DNA of 64,000 bases from an uncultured Bacteroidales bacterium (GTDB lineage Bacteria > Bacteroidota > Bacteroidia > Bacteroidales > Bacteroidaceae): assembly GCA_902778625.1 (NCBI GenBank), contig CACYYM010000005.1, positions 180,535-244,534 of the forward strand, given 5' to 3'. The translations under genes were made by a program, and so were the position numbers. Below the pieces are notes generated by a model that ran no database searches, was not told where the DNA came from, and saw nothing but the letters and a program-made list of their open reading frames with translations. Shown in pieces: positions 8,155 through 17,596 of the stretch. The first letter of the stretch is position 1. Every line of letters starts with the position of its first letter.

Positions 8155-10446
8155 ATGAGATTGTACTCCTCCCTCTGTGGGTTCTTGCTCTGTGCTTTGT
8201 CGGTTAATGCGGCAAGCCAACCCGACTTGGTTCGCTATGTAAATACGCTGCAAGGCACGCTTTCGAACTTCGGTCTTTCACATGGGAACACCTTCCCAGC
8301 AACGGCTATGCCGTTTGCTCAACACATGTGGACGCCCCAGACGGGACCCAATGGCGAGGGTTTTAAGTACCTTTATGAGTCGGATCAAATCAGAGGATTC
8401 GGTCAGTCGCATCAGCCTTCGCCCTGGGTAAGCGACTATGCCGTCTATACTTTCTTCCCTGAAACGGGTAACTTGGAAGTCGATCCCGATAAGCGAGGCG
8501 CACGTTTCTGCCATTGCAAGGAGGCCGGACAGCCTCACTACTACAGCGTCACGTTCGACAACGGCATACGAACAGAGATGGCTCCTACAGAGAGAGGTGT
8601 CCATCTTCGCTTTTCGTATCCCAAGAAACAGGACGCTTACTTGATTATCGACGGCTATACCGCGGAGTCGGAAATCCATGTGAATCCCGAGAAGCGGCAG
8701 GTGACGGGCTGGGTCAACAACCAACGCTTCGTCAATCACAGCGAGAACTTCCGCTGCTTCTTTGTCGTTCAGTTCGACCAGCCAATACTCGACTACGGCA
8801 TTTGGGAAGGAGAGAACAAGCAGACTTTCCCGCATGAAAGGGACGGCAAGGGCAAGCGATATGGCTGTTACCTCAAGTTCCGTCCGGGCAGCAAGGTGCA
8901 GGCGAGGGCTGCCAGCAGCTATATCAGCGAGGAACAAGCCTGGCAGAACTGGCGGTCGGAACTCGGCGCGGACAAAACCCTGGAGCAGACAAAGAAGCGA
9001 GGCTTCGAGACGTGGAATGCCCTGCTCAACCGCATCCGAGTGGAGGGCGGCAGCGATGAGCAGATGCGCACCTTCTACAGTTGCCTCTTCCGCGCTAACC
9101 TCTTCTCCCGCCACTTCTATGAAATCAAGGAGGACGGCACGCCGTATTACTACAGCCCCTACGACGGGAAGATCCACGACGGCTACATGCTGACCGACAA
9201 CGGCTTTTGGGATACCTTCCGAAGCCAGTTCCCGCTGACCAACATCCTGCATCCCACGCAGCAAGGCCGCTACATGCAAGCCCTCCTCGACGCGCAGGAG
9301 CAGTTCGGATGGCTGCCTGCCTGGTCGTGTCCGGGCGAGACCGGCGGCATGTGCGGCAACCATAGCATCTCGCTTCTGGCAGACGCGTGGGCAAAGGGCA
9401 TACGCTCTTTCAACCCCGACTCTGCGCTGACGGCATACGCCCACGAGGCGATGAACAAAGGTCCTCTCGGCGGTGCCAACGGTCGCGCCGGCTGGAAAGA
9501 GTACTGGCAGCTGGGCTATGTCACCTTCCCCGAGTCGCACGGCAGCGTCACCCAAACGCTGGAGTATGCCTACGACGACTGGTGTGCGTGGACTCTGGCA
9601 CGCAGCTGCGGCAACAAGTTCTATGAAAGAATATTCGCGAGAGTGCTGCGCAACTACCTGAACCTGTGGGACCCAGAGACTAAGTTCTTCCGCGGCAGGG
9701 GACTCGACGGACGCTTCTACGAGCCTTTCGACCCGCTGGTGTGGGGCGGACCATACACCGAGGGCAATGCCTGGCACTATATCTGGAGCGTCTTCCACGA
9801 TGTGCAGGGCCTCATCGAACTCTTCGGCTCCGATGATGCCTTTGTGGAGAAGATGGACAGCGTCTTTTCGCAGCCCGGCACGGTAAAGCCCGGCTGGTAC
9901 GGCGGCAAGATACACGAGATGACGGAAATGGAGATAGCGGGCATGGGGCAATACGCTCACGGCAATCAGCCCATACAACACATGCCATATCTCTACAGTT
10001 ATGCCGGCCAGCCCTGGAAGACACAGTACTGGGTTCGCCAGATAATGGACCGCCTCTATCACAGCACGCCCGACGGCTTCCCCGGCGACGAGGACCAGGG
10101 CGGAATGAGTTCGTGGTACGTTTTGTCAGCACTCGGGCTCTACGCCGTCACCCCAGGTACCGACCAGTACGTGCTCGGCAGTCCGCTTTTCCGCCGTGCA
10201 ACCATCACGATGGAAGATGGCAAGCAGTTCGTCATCGAGGCAAAAGACAATTCGAAGGACAATGTCTATGTCGATAGTCGCAGCCTGAACGGCCAGCCCT
10301 TCACACGGAACTATATCACTTATAAGGAGTTGACCTCCGGCGGCACGCTCCAGTTGCAGATGTCCGCAACGCCGAACAAACAGCTGGGAACAGAGAAAAA
10401 AGACGCTCCCTACAGCCTGACAGAAAATCCCCGCGTGCGGCGATGA
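8155..10446 (+). CDS. GH92 family alpha-mannosidase
   Basis: A 763-residue exported glycoside hydrolase of family 92, calcium-dependent exo-acting alpha-mannosidases that trim host or yeast mannans and N-glycans. It has a signal peptide ending near SVNAAS. The N-terminal beta-sandwich carries the family opening NTLQGT and NTFPATAMPFAQ, and the (alpha/alpha)6 barrel carries FWDTFRSQFP, GGMCGNHSISLLAD and the hallmark GDEDQGGMSSWYVLSALGLY near residues 643-662. It is the second gene of a unit with the CBM-like protein. The last seven codons (ENPRVRR) and the stop are made by the first unit of a GC-rich 22-bp array, so the natural C-terminus has probably been replaced or extended. Linkage specificity cannot be read here. 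Confidence 0.92.
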   Translation: MRLYSSLCGFLLCALSVNAASQPDLVRYVNTLQGTLSNFGLSHGNTFPATAMPFAQHMWTPQTGPNGEGFKYLYESDQIRGFGQSHQPSPWVSDYAVYTFFPETGNLEVDPDKRGARFCHCKEAGQPHYYSVTFDNGIRTEMAPTERGVHLRFSYPKKQDAYLIIDGYTAESEIHVNPEKRQVTGWVNNQRFVNHSENFRCFFVVQFDQPILDYGIWEGENKQTFPHERDGKGKRYGCYLKFRPGSKVQARAASSYISEEQAWQNWRSELGADKTLEQTKKRGFETWNALLNRIRVEGGSDEQMRTFYSCLFRANLFSRHFYEIKEDGTPYYYSPYDGKIHDGYMLTDNGFWDTFRSQFPLTNILHPTQQGRYMQALLDAQEQFGWLPAWSCPGETGGMCGNHSISLLADAWAKGIRSFNPDSALTAYAHEAMNKGPLGGANGRAGWKEYWQLGYVTFPESHGSVTQTLEYAYDDWCAWTLARSCGNKFYERIFARVLRNYLNLWDPETKFFRGRGLDGRFYEPFDPLVWGGPYTEGNAWHYIWSVFHDVQGLIELFGSDDAFVEKMDSVFSQPGTVKPGWYGGKIHEMTEMEIAGMGQYAHGNQPIQHMPYLYSYAGQPWKTQYWVRQIMDRLYHSTPDGFPGDEDQGGMSSWYVLSALGLYAVTPGTDQYVLGSPLFRRATITMEDGKQFVIEAKDNSKDNVYVDSRSLNGQPFTRNYITYKELTSGGTLQLQMSATPNKQLGTEKKDAPYSLTENPRVRR

Positions 10447-10513
10447 AAATCCCCGCGTGCGGCGTTGGCCATTTCCGCGTGCGGCGATTGCAATCCCCGC
10501 ACGCGGCGTTTTT
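10426..10513. repeat. GC-rich 22-bp tandem array (four units)
   Basis: Cores at 10431, 10453, 10475 and 10497, all spaced exactly 22 bp; three read CCGCGTGCGG and the last CCGCACGCGG. The first unit codes for the end of the GH92 enzyme and includes its stop codon. The array separates convergent genes. Confidence 0.92.
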
Positions 10514-10546
10514 AACATTCGTTAAGGAAATGCCCGCAAACAGCCT

Positions 10547-11521
10547 TCAGAACAGATCTCTCTGGGCAGTGAACCAAGGCAGGTATTTGCTCAGTATCCA
10601 GCAACAGAAAACGCAACCCATTATCGTAAGCAAAAGGACGATGAGACTCTGGGCGATGTCCGTCGCCTGAAACCACTCGCCCCAGCAGGTGGGCAGGAGG
10701 TTTATGACCACCTTCACGACTGCCATATGCGTGCAGAGCACAATGATGGAGTAGCGTCCGATGTATGAGATGACGGGCAACCACCTGATGACGCGGCTCA
10801 GCAGCAATATGCCGAGCGTGCCAAACAGGCCTGCAAGGTAAATGAGCGACAAAGGCGTGCTGTAGGTGTTCAGGTAGAAGAAATTGTCGCCCATGTATGT
10901 GAAATGCAGCAGCGCAAGCATTCCGATGCCGACGAGCAGCGCCCACTGCCACCTGATGCTCAACTGGAAAAAGCTCAGCTTTCTGTTCAGGAAGTATCCC
11001 ATCCAAAGGAAAGGCAGACTCGTCATCGCAGAGCCGATGCTCAGTGGCGTGTAGCCAATAAGGTAACCCGCAATGCCGAAGCCAAGCACGCAAAGTGCCA
11101 GAATGATTTCCGAGGTGCGTTCGGTCTGAACGAATCGCTTGACGGAATAGTACATTGTGGCAAAGATGGCGTTCATCCAAAAGAGGCAAAGCAAGAACCA
11201 CAGCGGTGCCCATATCTCGCCGACGCTGATGCCGGTGAACGAGTAGATAGCCTTCGCCGACACTCTGTACAGTATCAAAAAGAAAAGGTAAGGCACGAGG
11301 ATGCGGTTCGTCTTGCGCAGCAGAAACTCGCGAATGCCGCCGTAGTCCTTGAAGAACAGTCCGGAAAGGATAAAATAAAGCGGCATCCTCGTCTGCTCGA
11401 AGATGTCGTTCATGGGATAGTTGCCGTCGGAAAAGTATCTGTAGCCAGCGATGTGGTCCAGCACGACAAGCAGGATGCAAATGCCCTTCGCAAGGTCGAT
11501 GTACTCGATGCGCTCCTTCAT
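10547..11521 (-). CDS. Acyltransferase family 3 membrane protein
   Basis: A 324-residue inner membrane protein of the OafA/NodX acyltransferase-3 family, which moves acetyl or other acyl groups onto surface glycans. The family opening is clear: IEYIDLAKGICILLVVLDH, whose last His is the likely catalytic residue, followed by MPLYFILSGLFFK and the basic LLRKTNRILVPY. About ten hydrophobic segments follow. It is the last gene of the FAH-porU-porV-ispF unit, starting 12 bp after ispF. The acceptor is unknown. In a type IX secretion context one could imagine modification of surface polysaccharide, but nothing in the sequence shows it. Confidence 0.88.
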   Translation of the reverse strand: MKERIEYIDLAKGICILLVVLDHIAGYRYFSDGNYPMNDIFEQTRMPLYFILSGLFFKDYGGIREFLLRKTNRILVPYLFFLILYRVSAKAIYSFTGISVGEIWAPLWFLLCLFWMNAIFATMYYSVKRFVQTERTSEIILALCVLGFGIAGYLIGYTPLSIGSAMTSLPFLWMGYFLNRKLSFFQLSIRWQWALLVGIGMLALLHFTYMGDNFFYLNTYSTPLSLIYLAGLFGTLGILLLSRVIRWLPVISYIGRYSIIVLCTHMAVVKVVINLLPTCWGEWFQATDIAQSLIVLLLTIMGCVFCCWILSKYLPWFTAQRDLF

Positions 11522-11533
11522 AAGGGAAAGGGC

Positions 11534-12019
11534 TTACGATTCTTTCTCGATTAGCACTGTGGCGTAGGCCGAGATGCCTTCCTCGCGACCGGTGAAGCCC
11601 AGCTTCTCTGTCGTCGTTGCCTTGATGGAAACCTCGTCGGCATCAATGCCCATCACTTCCGCCAAGCATTCTTGCATCTCGGGAATGCGAGCTTTTAGCT
11701 TCGGACGCTCGGCACAAACCGTCGCATCGATGTTGCCAACTCGATAGCCTTTAGTGGCAATGAGTTCCACCGTCTTGCGCAGAAGGATCTTGCTGTCGAT
11801 GTCATGGAACGCCTCGCTATTGTCGGGGAAATGAAAGCCGATGTCGCGCATGTTCGCTGCGCCAAGTAGGGCGTCGCAGATGGCATGAATCAGCACGTCG
11901 GCATCGCTGTGTCCCAGCAGCCCCTTCGAGTGCTCGAAGCGTATGCCGCCAAGCCACAACTCACGTCCTTCTACAAGCTGATGGACGTCGTATCCAAAGC
12001 CGACTCTTATCTTGCTCAT
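11534..12019 (-). CDS. ispF: 2-C-methyl-D-erythritol 2,4-cyclodiphosphate synthase
   Basis: IspF closes 4-diphosphocytidyl-methylerythritol 2-phosphate into the cyclodiphosphate, releasing CMP, in the cytoplasmic MEP route to isoprenoids. The protein has 161 residues, normal for the family. The metal-binding DVHQL near residue 10 and GHSDADVLIHAICDALLGA near 35-55 are intact, as are the FPDNSE loop and the TTTEKLGFTGREEGI end. Its start codon directly abuts the porV stop, which points to coupled expression with the secretion genes. Confidence 0.97.
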   Translation of the reverse strand: MSKIRVGFGYDVHQLVEGRELWLGGIRFEHSKGLLGHSDADVLIHAICDALLGAANMRDIGFHFPDNSEAFHDIDSKILLRKTVELIATKGYRVGNIDATVCAERPKLKARIPEMQECLAEVMGIDADEVSIKATTTEKLGFTGREEGISAYATVLIEKES

Positions 12020-13198
12020 TTATCTTCTCTTCATCTTGCCGAAGAGGTCGCGCATGCCGTCAAGGTCGAAGCCGAGCGAGAAGCGCATTGTCTGGTCCAA
12101 GGGATTCGTCTGTGCCGTAGAGAAGACGTACGAGGCATCGATGGAGAAGACGCTCATGTGGAAGCCCGCACCGACGGTGAAGTACTTACGGTTACCCTTG
12201 TTCTCTGCTTCGTGATGATAACCTGCTCGAAGCATAAAGCGGTCGTTGTAGGTGTATTCAGCACCAAGGCTCCACTGAATCTCCTGCATCTCTTCCTTGA
12301 ATCCGTTGGGCGCATCGCCGAAGCTCTTGAAGATGCCGGCAATGGAAGACACATCGTAGTAGTCCTTCTGCACGCGCTCCTCATAGTCCTCGTCCGCTTC
12401 GCCCTCGTTCTGCTTCGGATAAGTGGGCACAAGCATCTTGTTCAGGTCGGCACCAAAACTGAATTTGTTGTACTCGTTGAATGGGATGGTTATGTTCATA
12501 CCCAAACGCAGATTGGTGGGAATGAACTCTGAGTTGTCGCTGCCGCCATACGATATCTTCGAGCCGATATTGCTTATATTGAGACCCCAGCCGAAACTGC
12601 ACTCGCGGTTGCCTGCCATGAAATAGCCCAAGCGATAGAGTGCGATGTCGGCAGAGAATGCCTTGCCTGCACTGCTCTCAGCCGTGTAGTCGTACTTGAT
12701 ATCGGAGAGAATGAAGCGCAGGTTGACAGCCATCGAGAATGTTTGACTGAGCATGCGGCTATAACCTGCATCGATTGCCATCTCGTAGGGCTTGATGGTC
12801 ATGTCTTCCATGTCTGCAAGATAGACTTCGCCAAGACTGAAGTAGCGCAGAGATGCGTGCACGGCGCTGTAATCGCCAATGCGATAGAAACCTGTCAGGT
12901 TAGCAAGGTTAATGTCGTTGACCAACTTGCGCAACCAAGGCGTATAGCTGACGCCGACACCGGCACGCGCAATGTTGAACGGGTACTTTGCAGGGTTCCA
13001 ATACTGCGAATAGACGTCGGCCTCTGTGGCTGCACCCATGTCGCCCATGGCACCTGCACGTGCATCCGGTGCAATGGCAAGAGACGTAACACTCGTGTTC
13101 ACAGGGTTGAACATATTCTGCTTGTCCTGCGCAAGGACAACTTCTGTGCTGCATACGACCAGCAGCAACAGGATGCGGATGATTCTTTGTGCTTTCAT
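12020..13198 (-). CDS. porV: Type IX secretion outer membrane protein PorV
   Basis: PorV (LptO) is a FadL-like outer membrane barrel that receives cargo from the type IX translocon and forms the attachment complex with the sortase PorU. The 392-residue protein has a signal peptide ending VVLAQ. The family start follows: NTSVTSLAIAPDARAGAMGD then SQYWNPAKYPF, which matches the PorV/PorQ consensus. Alternating barrel strands fill the rest. It is 25 bp downstream of porU. PorQ is the related alternative, but direct linkage to porU favours PorV. Confidence 0.93.
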   Translation of the reverse strand: MKAQRIIRILLLLVVCSTEVVLAQDKQNMFNPVNTSVTSLAIAPDARAGAMGDMGAATEADVYSQYWNPAKYPFNIARAGVGVSYTPWLRKLVNDINLANLTGFYRIGDYSAVHASLRYFSLGEVYLADMEDMTIKPYEMAIDAGYSRMLSQTFSMAVNLRFILSDIKYDYTAESSAGKAFSADIALYRLGYFMAGNRECSFGWGLNISNIGSKISYGGSDNSEFIPTNLRLGMNITIPFNEYNKFSFGADLNKMLVPTYPKQNEGEADEDYEERVQKDYYDVSSIAGIFKSFGDAPNGFKEEMQEIQWSLGAEYTYNDRFMLRAGYHHEAENKGNRKYFTVGAGFHMSVFSIDASYVFSTAQTNPLDQTMRFSLGFDLDGMRDLFGKMKRR

Positions 13199-13223
13199 AC
13201 TCTATAATAACTGCGCAGGAGGC

Positions 13224-16200
13224 TTATTTATTGTTCCGGACTATGATTTTTTGCGTCTTTGATGTCCATTTGCTCTGTCCGCACCTCACTCTGCAGCGAT
13301 AGAGATAAACGCCAGTGTCAACCTTGGCGCCCACTCCGTTCGTGAGGTTCCAGGTTACTGTATAGACGCCGCGTTCGCCCGAACTGCTTTCTTCGTGCTT
13401 CCATATGCAACGTCCCGAGAAGTCGAACACTTCGACAACAAAGTCGCAGTCGCTGCCAGGAAGGTCGTAGCTTACCATAAAGTTCGTGCTCGTGATGGCA
13501 GGATTCTGGCTTGCCATGAGGCGAACGATGTTGGTCGCCATGCCGTCGTCCACGACGAAGTCCAGGCTGGTTTGGCTCGTGTTGTTCAGTACGTCCCAGG
13601 CACGGAAGGTGAGGTTGTGCGTGCCGTTCTCGAGAGGCGGGATGTTGTAGGCAACCGTGCCTTTCGTGAAGTCGCCGAACTCATGCGTATAGTATTCGTT
13701 GACGTTGTACGTCATGTCGCTTCGTCCATCGATACACAGCGAGAGGTCATGCCCGATGCCGTTGCCGCTAGAGCTGATACCGCTTACATCTGTGAGCTGT
13801 GCCACGAAGAGCGGTGTCGCGTTGACTGTGCCGCCATTCTGGAAGTCTTCGTCGTTGAGATAGGCAAAGATTTGCGGGCCGTCCTTGTCGAAGTCAGTGT
13901 TGTCCACTATGCCGCCAATAGGAATGTCCTCGTTGTAGCCGTTGGCTTCGATGCCTGTTGTCGTGTCGATGGCATAGAAGACAAGCCGGCCTGTTTCATT
14001 GCTGAAGTTGATGTCGATAGGGATAATGAACTCCTCGCTGAACACACCGGCACGCACGCTGTCTTGCGACTCGTGGAGCAAGCCGTTGCGATCGGTGAAG
14101 GTGAATGCTTCGTTGGCTCCAGCATTGTTGCGGCATACGATGGTCTCCAGGTTGTCGAAGAGGCGGGTGTAAACGATGCCGTTGAAGGTCGTCATCGTTG
14201 TGCCGTCAGTTTGCTCGACATGTCCGGAGAGCTTGACGCGCTCGCCAGCCTTGAGAGGAATGGGCGTGCCGTTTACTTCCTGGTCGTTTATCTTGTCCAC
14301 GATGATATTCTGCAGAGGGTTGCCCATAATGAGGGCGGGGTCGCCAAGCAGTGCATACTGCAGCTTGTTCTCCAAGTAACCAGCCTCGCGACCGTCGCTG
14401 ATGATGCTGCTCTTTGCAAGACGGATAGCGTCGCCGATGCGGTTGCGTTCCTTCTTTCCAGTGGTGCTGCGGGCAAAGAGGTATTGCATGAAGTAGCGGT
14501 TCATGTTGTAGTTTTGGCTGGCGAAGACGGTGCGCGTCGTACCGTAGAAAGCAAGTGCGCCACCAGTCGGGTTGAGCACGGCAGACTCACCGATGTTGCC
14601 GCCAAATGCGTCGAAGGGCATGACGTCGCATGCACAGGTAACCCACAGGGGGAGCTTCGTGCTCTTGATGTTCTCAAAGTCTTCGCGCAGGATGACGTAC
14701 TCGTGGCTGAATGCGTGTATGCCGGCGTGACCTGTATAGTTCATCACCAAGGCGCCGTCAGCCATTTGCTTCTTTATCTGTTTTGCTGCTTCCGGATAGG
14801 TGTTGCTGTTTGCCGAGCTGACGCGGGTGTACGCATCCCACATGATTTTATGCGTTTCTATCTTGGGGTACTTTGCGATGGTGTTCTCCGCAACGTTATT
14901 GGCGTACTTCATATGCTCGTTTTGATCGCCGTCGTCGCCTAAGAAATAAACCAGATTCTTCCATAGTCCTGCATTCTGGTTACTGAGGAAGGCAATGCTT
15001 TTGTCCACCATGATCTTGGCACTGGAGGATTGCGTGACGGGGAATCGTCCGATGCCGATGTCGCTCTTCTCGCGTAGCGGGTTGTTGCCTTCGCCGTCGT
15101 CGAGCAGGCCGAAGTAGTCTTCCATGACGTAGCTCTTTGTGTCGCTGAAGCTGTTTTCGCTTTCGTAGCAGAGGAGGTAGTCGTCGGGGGAGCTGTTGCG
15201 CCAAGCAGTGGAGAGCATACGGTTGTCCCAAGCGCAGTCGCCGAAGAGCAGAAGGTAGCGCGGAGCGACGTCTTCGCTGGCTGCTTTATCATAGAGCATT
15301 TTCATGAAGAGACGATATGCAGTGGGGTCTGGCGTACCGCTGGAGAACTCGTTGAATATCTGGTCAGCGCGGACGATGCCTACCCGCAGGCTGTCGTACT
15401 GCAGGTGCGCGTCGGCCAGGCGTTGTGCTTCGGAGCGCAGTTTGCCGCTTGCTGGGATGATGATGACCATGTCGAGGCTGTCGAGGCTGTGCAGGTTTTG
15501 GTTCTCGACGTTTCCTACGACGGTAGGTTCTGGGAAGGCATGGCTTGTGTTGAAAGCCACGAAGTGTTGTCCGCCGTTATCAACGTTGATGGTGTAGGTG
15601 TTGCCTTCCTGCGTGCCTTCGACGAGAGCGTCTTTTTCTGTGAGGCTGCCTGTGCGGATGACTTTTATGTTCGTGCCGTTGATGTTGAACCGTGCGGCAT
15701 CGTTTCCTGGATGGGTGAAGTCAACGTAGCCGTTTGCAGCGGTGCTGATGTTGCGGTCGTAGCTGTAGGCGAGGTAGTCAAGGTGAGCCTTCTTGCCTGC
15801 CTCTGAGCGAATCCCGACTTTGAGCGTAGCGGGTGTTCCAAGTGCGCTCAGGTCGTAGTTTCGTGTTGTGGCTGTGGCATATGTGTAGTCGCCGGGAGGC
15901 TGTACGGAGAAGGATCCGAGGGCTGTGCCGTTGCCGCTGATGTTGACGGTGTTAATTGTGCCGTCGTTGCCAGTGAAGACGACGGTCAGTTTGCCGTTCC
16001 CTGCCGGGTCAGTTGCAGGGAGGGAATAGGTATGTGAGTTGCTGGTGCCATAGTTTTCGTTTTCGTAGAGATGACGTCCGACGGAGTGCCATGCGAATTC
16101 GTCTTTCTCGTGGAGCGTATGAGCCCTTGTGGTAGTGTATGTTTGACGCGGAAGACTTGGGTTGAAGGAGAGCGTCTCCATTGTGGAGGGCGTGTCTTCT

Positions 16201-16964
16201 TGTGTCAGGAAGTAACAGGCACTACGGGCAAAGGTGTTGCTCACTCGGGTATCGTCATTCCAATAAACCAATCCGTTGCCCCAGAAGATCCAGCTGTCGG
16301 TTGGGCTGTTGTAGTAGAGTGGCACTTCGACCAGATCGTCGTGGTGTGTGCCTTGACGGATGAGCTCTGGCAGGAGGTGACCTCCATAGCCGTAGAGGTG
16401 CACGTTGTCGGGGTTGGTGAAGCCCATCTTCTTGAGCGAAGCTCGCGAGAACTGATAGAGGCCGTCCTCGGTGATGCTGACTTTGACCCACTTGCCGTTT
16501 GCCAGTTTGGAGTTGGCGGCATAGCGGCCTTCGCCTTCGGCTTTCTGTCTGGGTGCATTGAGCCTTCCGGTCCGCTCGGCATTAATGACGATCTGTGCGC
16601 TGATAAGCTTCTCGTACTTGGCGCCTTGGCGGCGGATGGGGATGAATGAGATGTCGAGCAAGCCTTTGCCGCGCTCGATGCCGACGAATGTCTCCACGTT
16701 GATCTGCTCGCTCAGCAGGCTGTCGAACTGTTCTGCCACCTGTGCCTCTTTGCCGCTCAGCGGAGCGTATTCGGGGTAGAGGATGGAGACGGTGTACGAG
16801 TGCATCCTGTAGTCGGTCTCCAGGGGTACGACTTCCGTATAAACAGGCAGGACGGAGTCAATCCGCATCTCGTTCCAGTCGAGGCTAGTGAATGCCAGCT
16901 CCTGCTGTGCCGTGATTGCCTGCGTCAATGCTGCAAGCATGAATATCGTGATGAGTCTTTTCAT
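13224..16964 (-). CDS. porU: Type IX secretion sortase PorU (C25 family)
   Basis: PorU is the cell-surface gingipain-like sortase that removes the C-terminal signal of type IX cargo and joins the cargo to A-LPS. The protein has 1246 residues, a little longer than the Porphyromonas protein. A signal peptide (AITAQQ) comes first, then beta-rich N-terminal domains. The C25 domain spans about residues 500-900: DYFGLLDDGEG, the likely catalytic His in MNYTGHAGIHAFSHE and the likely catalytic Cys in LPLWVTCACDVMPFD. Ig-like domains follow, and the end (VDTGVYLYRCRV, then SKTQKIIVRN) resembles a Por-type C-terminal domain, as known for PorU. It sits between the FAH hydrolase (3 bp gap) and porV. Confidence 0.93.
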   Translation of the reverse strand: MKRLITIFMLAALTQAITAQQELAFTSLDWNEMRIDSVLPVYTEVVPLETDYRMHSYTVSILYPEYAPLSGKEAQVAEQFDSLLSEQINVETFVGIERGKGLLDISFIPIRRQGAKYEKLISAQIVINAERTGRLNAPRQKAEGEGRYAANSKLANGKWVKVSITEDGLYQFSRASLKKMGFTNPDNVHLYGYGGHLLPELIRQGTHHDDLVEVPLYYNSPTDSWIFWGNGLVYWNDDTRVSNTFARSACYFLTQEDTPSTMETLSFNPSLPRQTYTTTRAHTLHEKDEFAWHSVGRHLYENENYGTSNSHTYSLPATDPAGNGKLTVVFTGNDGTINTVNISGNGTALGSFSVQPPGDYTYATATTRNYDLSALGTPATLKVGIRSEAGKKAHLDYLAYSYDRNISTAANGYVDFTHPGNDAARFNINGTNIKVIRTGSLTEKDALVEGTQEGNTYTINVDNGGQHFVAFNTSHAFPEPTVVGNVENQNLHSLDSLDMVIIIPASGKLRSEAQRLADAHLQYDSLRVGIVRADQIFNEFSSGTPDPTAYRLFMKMLYDKAASEDVAPRYLLLFGDCAWDNRMLSTAWRNSSPDDYLLCYESENSFSDTKSYVMEDYFGLLDDGEGNNPLREKSDIGIGRFPVTQSSSAKIMVDKSIAFLSNQNAGLWKNLVYFLGDDGDQNEHMKYANNVAENTIAKYPKIETHKIMWDAYTRVSSANSNTYPEAAKQIKKQMADGALVMNYTGHAGIHAFSHEYVILREDFENIKSTKLPLWVTCACDVMPFDAFGGNIGESAVLNPTGGALAFYGTTRTVFASQNYNMNRYFMQYLFARSTTGKKERNRIGDAIRLAKSSIISDGREAGYLENKLQYALLGDPALIMGNPLQNIIVDKINDQEVNGTPIPLKAGERVKLSGHVEQTDGTTMTTFNGIVYTRLFDNLETIVCRNNAGANEAFTFTDRNGLLHESQDSVRAGVFSEEFIIPIDINFSNETGRLVFYAIDTTTGIEANGYNEDIPIGGIVDNTDFDKDGPQIFAYLNDEDFQNGGTVNATPLFVAQLTDVSGISSSGNGIGHDLSLCIDGRSDMTYNVNEYYTHEFGDFTKGTVAYNIPPLENGTHNLTFRAWDVLNNTSQTSLDFVVDDGMATNIVRLMASQNPAITSTNFMVSYDLPGSDCDFVVEVFDFSGRCIWKHEESSSGERGVYTVTWNLTNGVGAKVDTGVYLYRCRVRCGQSKWTSKTQKIIVRNNK

Positions 16965-16967
16965 ATG

Positions 16968-17588
16968 TCATTTTACGTTAAACTCCAATACTTTTTCTCC
17001 TTCGAGGTAGCCCTCGAGGTGGTCTTCCACGCTGACCGGACCGACGCCGACGGGTGTTCCCGTGAAGATGATGTCGCCCGTTTTGAGTGTGAAGAATTGG
17101 CTGATGAAGCTCACCAGCCTGTCTACGCCGAAGAGCATGTCCTTCGTGTTGCCTTCCTGCACTTTTTCGCCGTTGCGGAGCAGGTGGAACTGCAGCTCCT
17201 GAATGCTTTTCCCATAGCGAGTGAGCGGCATCCATTTGCCAACGGCTGCGCTTCCGTCGAAGCCCTTGCAGAGATCCCATGGCAGTCCCTTCTGCCGAAG
17301 CTGCTCCTGGAGGTCGCGAGCCGTGAAGTCGATGCCCACCGTCACCTCGTCGTAGTAGCGGTGTGCAAAGCGCTCCGGGATGCTTCGCCCCAAATGGTTG
17401 ATGCGTACGCAAAGCTCTGTCTCATAGTCACATTGCTTCGTGTAAGCAGGAATGAAGAACGGCTTGCCGCCCGTGAGCAGCGCGGAGTCCGCCTTCGTGA
17501 AGACAACAGGGTCTTCTATATATAATAACGAATTTTGCAGCTCTTTATTGTGTGCTGCGTAATTCATTCCTATGCCGAATATCTTCAT
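16968..17588 (-). CDS. Fumarylacetoacetate hydrolase family protein
   Basis: A 206-residue protein of the FAH superfamily, cytoplasmic Mg-dependent hydrolases, decarboxylases or isomerases acting on 2-oxo acids. It shows the family pattern: KIFGIGMNYAAHNKE, acidic metal ligands in DYETELCVRI, the stretch VGIDFTARDLQ, KGFDGSAAVGKW and the closing GDIIFTGTPVGVGPV. The short length matches FAHD1-type members (oxaloacetate decarboxylase or acylpyruvase in other organisms); the substrate here is unknown. It is the first gene of the operon with porU and porV. The predicted -7 box ends only 8 bp before its ATG, so the transcript may have almost no leader. Confidence 0.9.
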   Translation of the reverse strand: MKIFGIGMNYAAHNKELQNSLLYIEDPVVFTKADSALLTGGKPFFIPAYTKQCDYETELCVRINHLGRSIPERFAHRYYDEVTVGIDFTARDLQEQLRQKGLPWDLCKGFDGSAAVGKWMPLTRYGKSIQELQFHLLRNGEKVQEGNTKDMLFGVDRLVSFISQFFTLKTGDIIFTGTPVGVGPVSVEDHLEGYLEGEKVLEFNVK

Positions 17589-17596
17589 TTCGGGCG

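Noticed and set aside
8278..10062. Long antisense frame (594 codons) opposite GH92
   Set aside because: The sense strand has a full GH92 protein; the antisense product has no recognisable motif and results from GC-rich third positions.
13395..14942. Long frame of 515 codons opposite porU
   Set aside because: Shadow of porU; low-complexity Val/Ala-rich product without family features.
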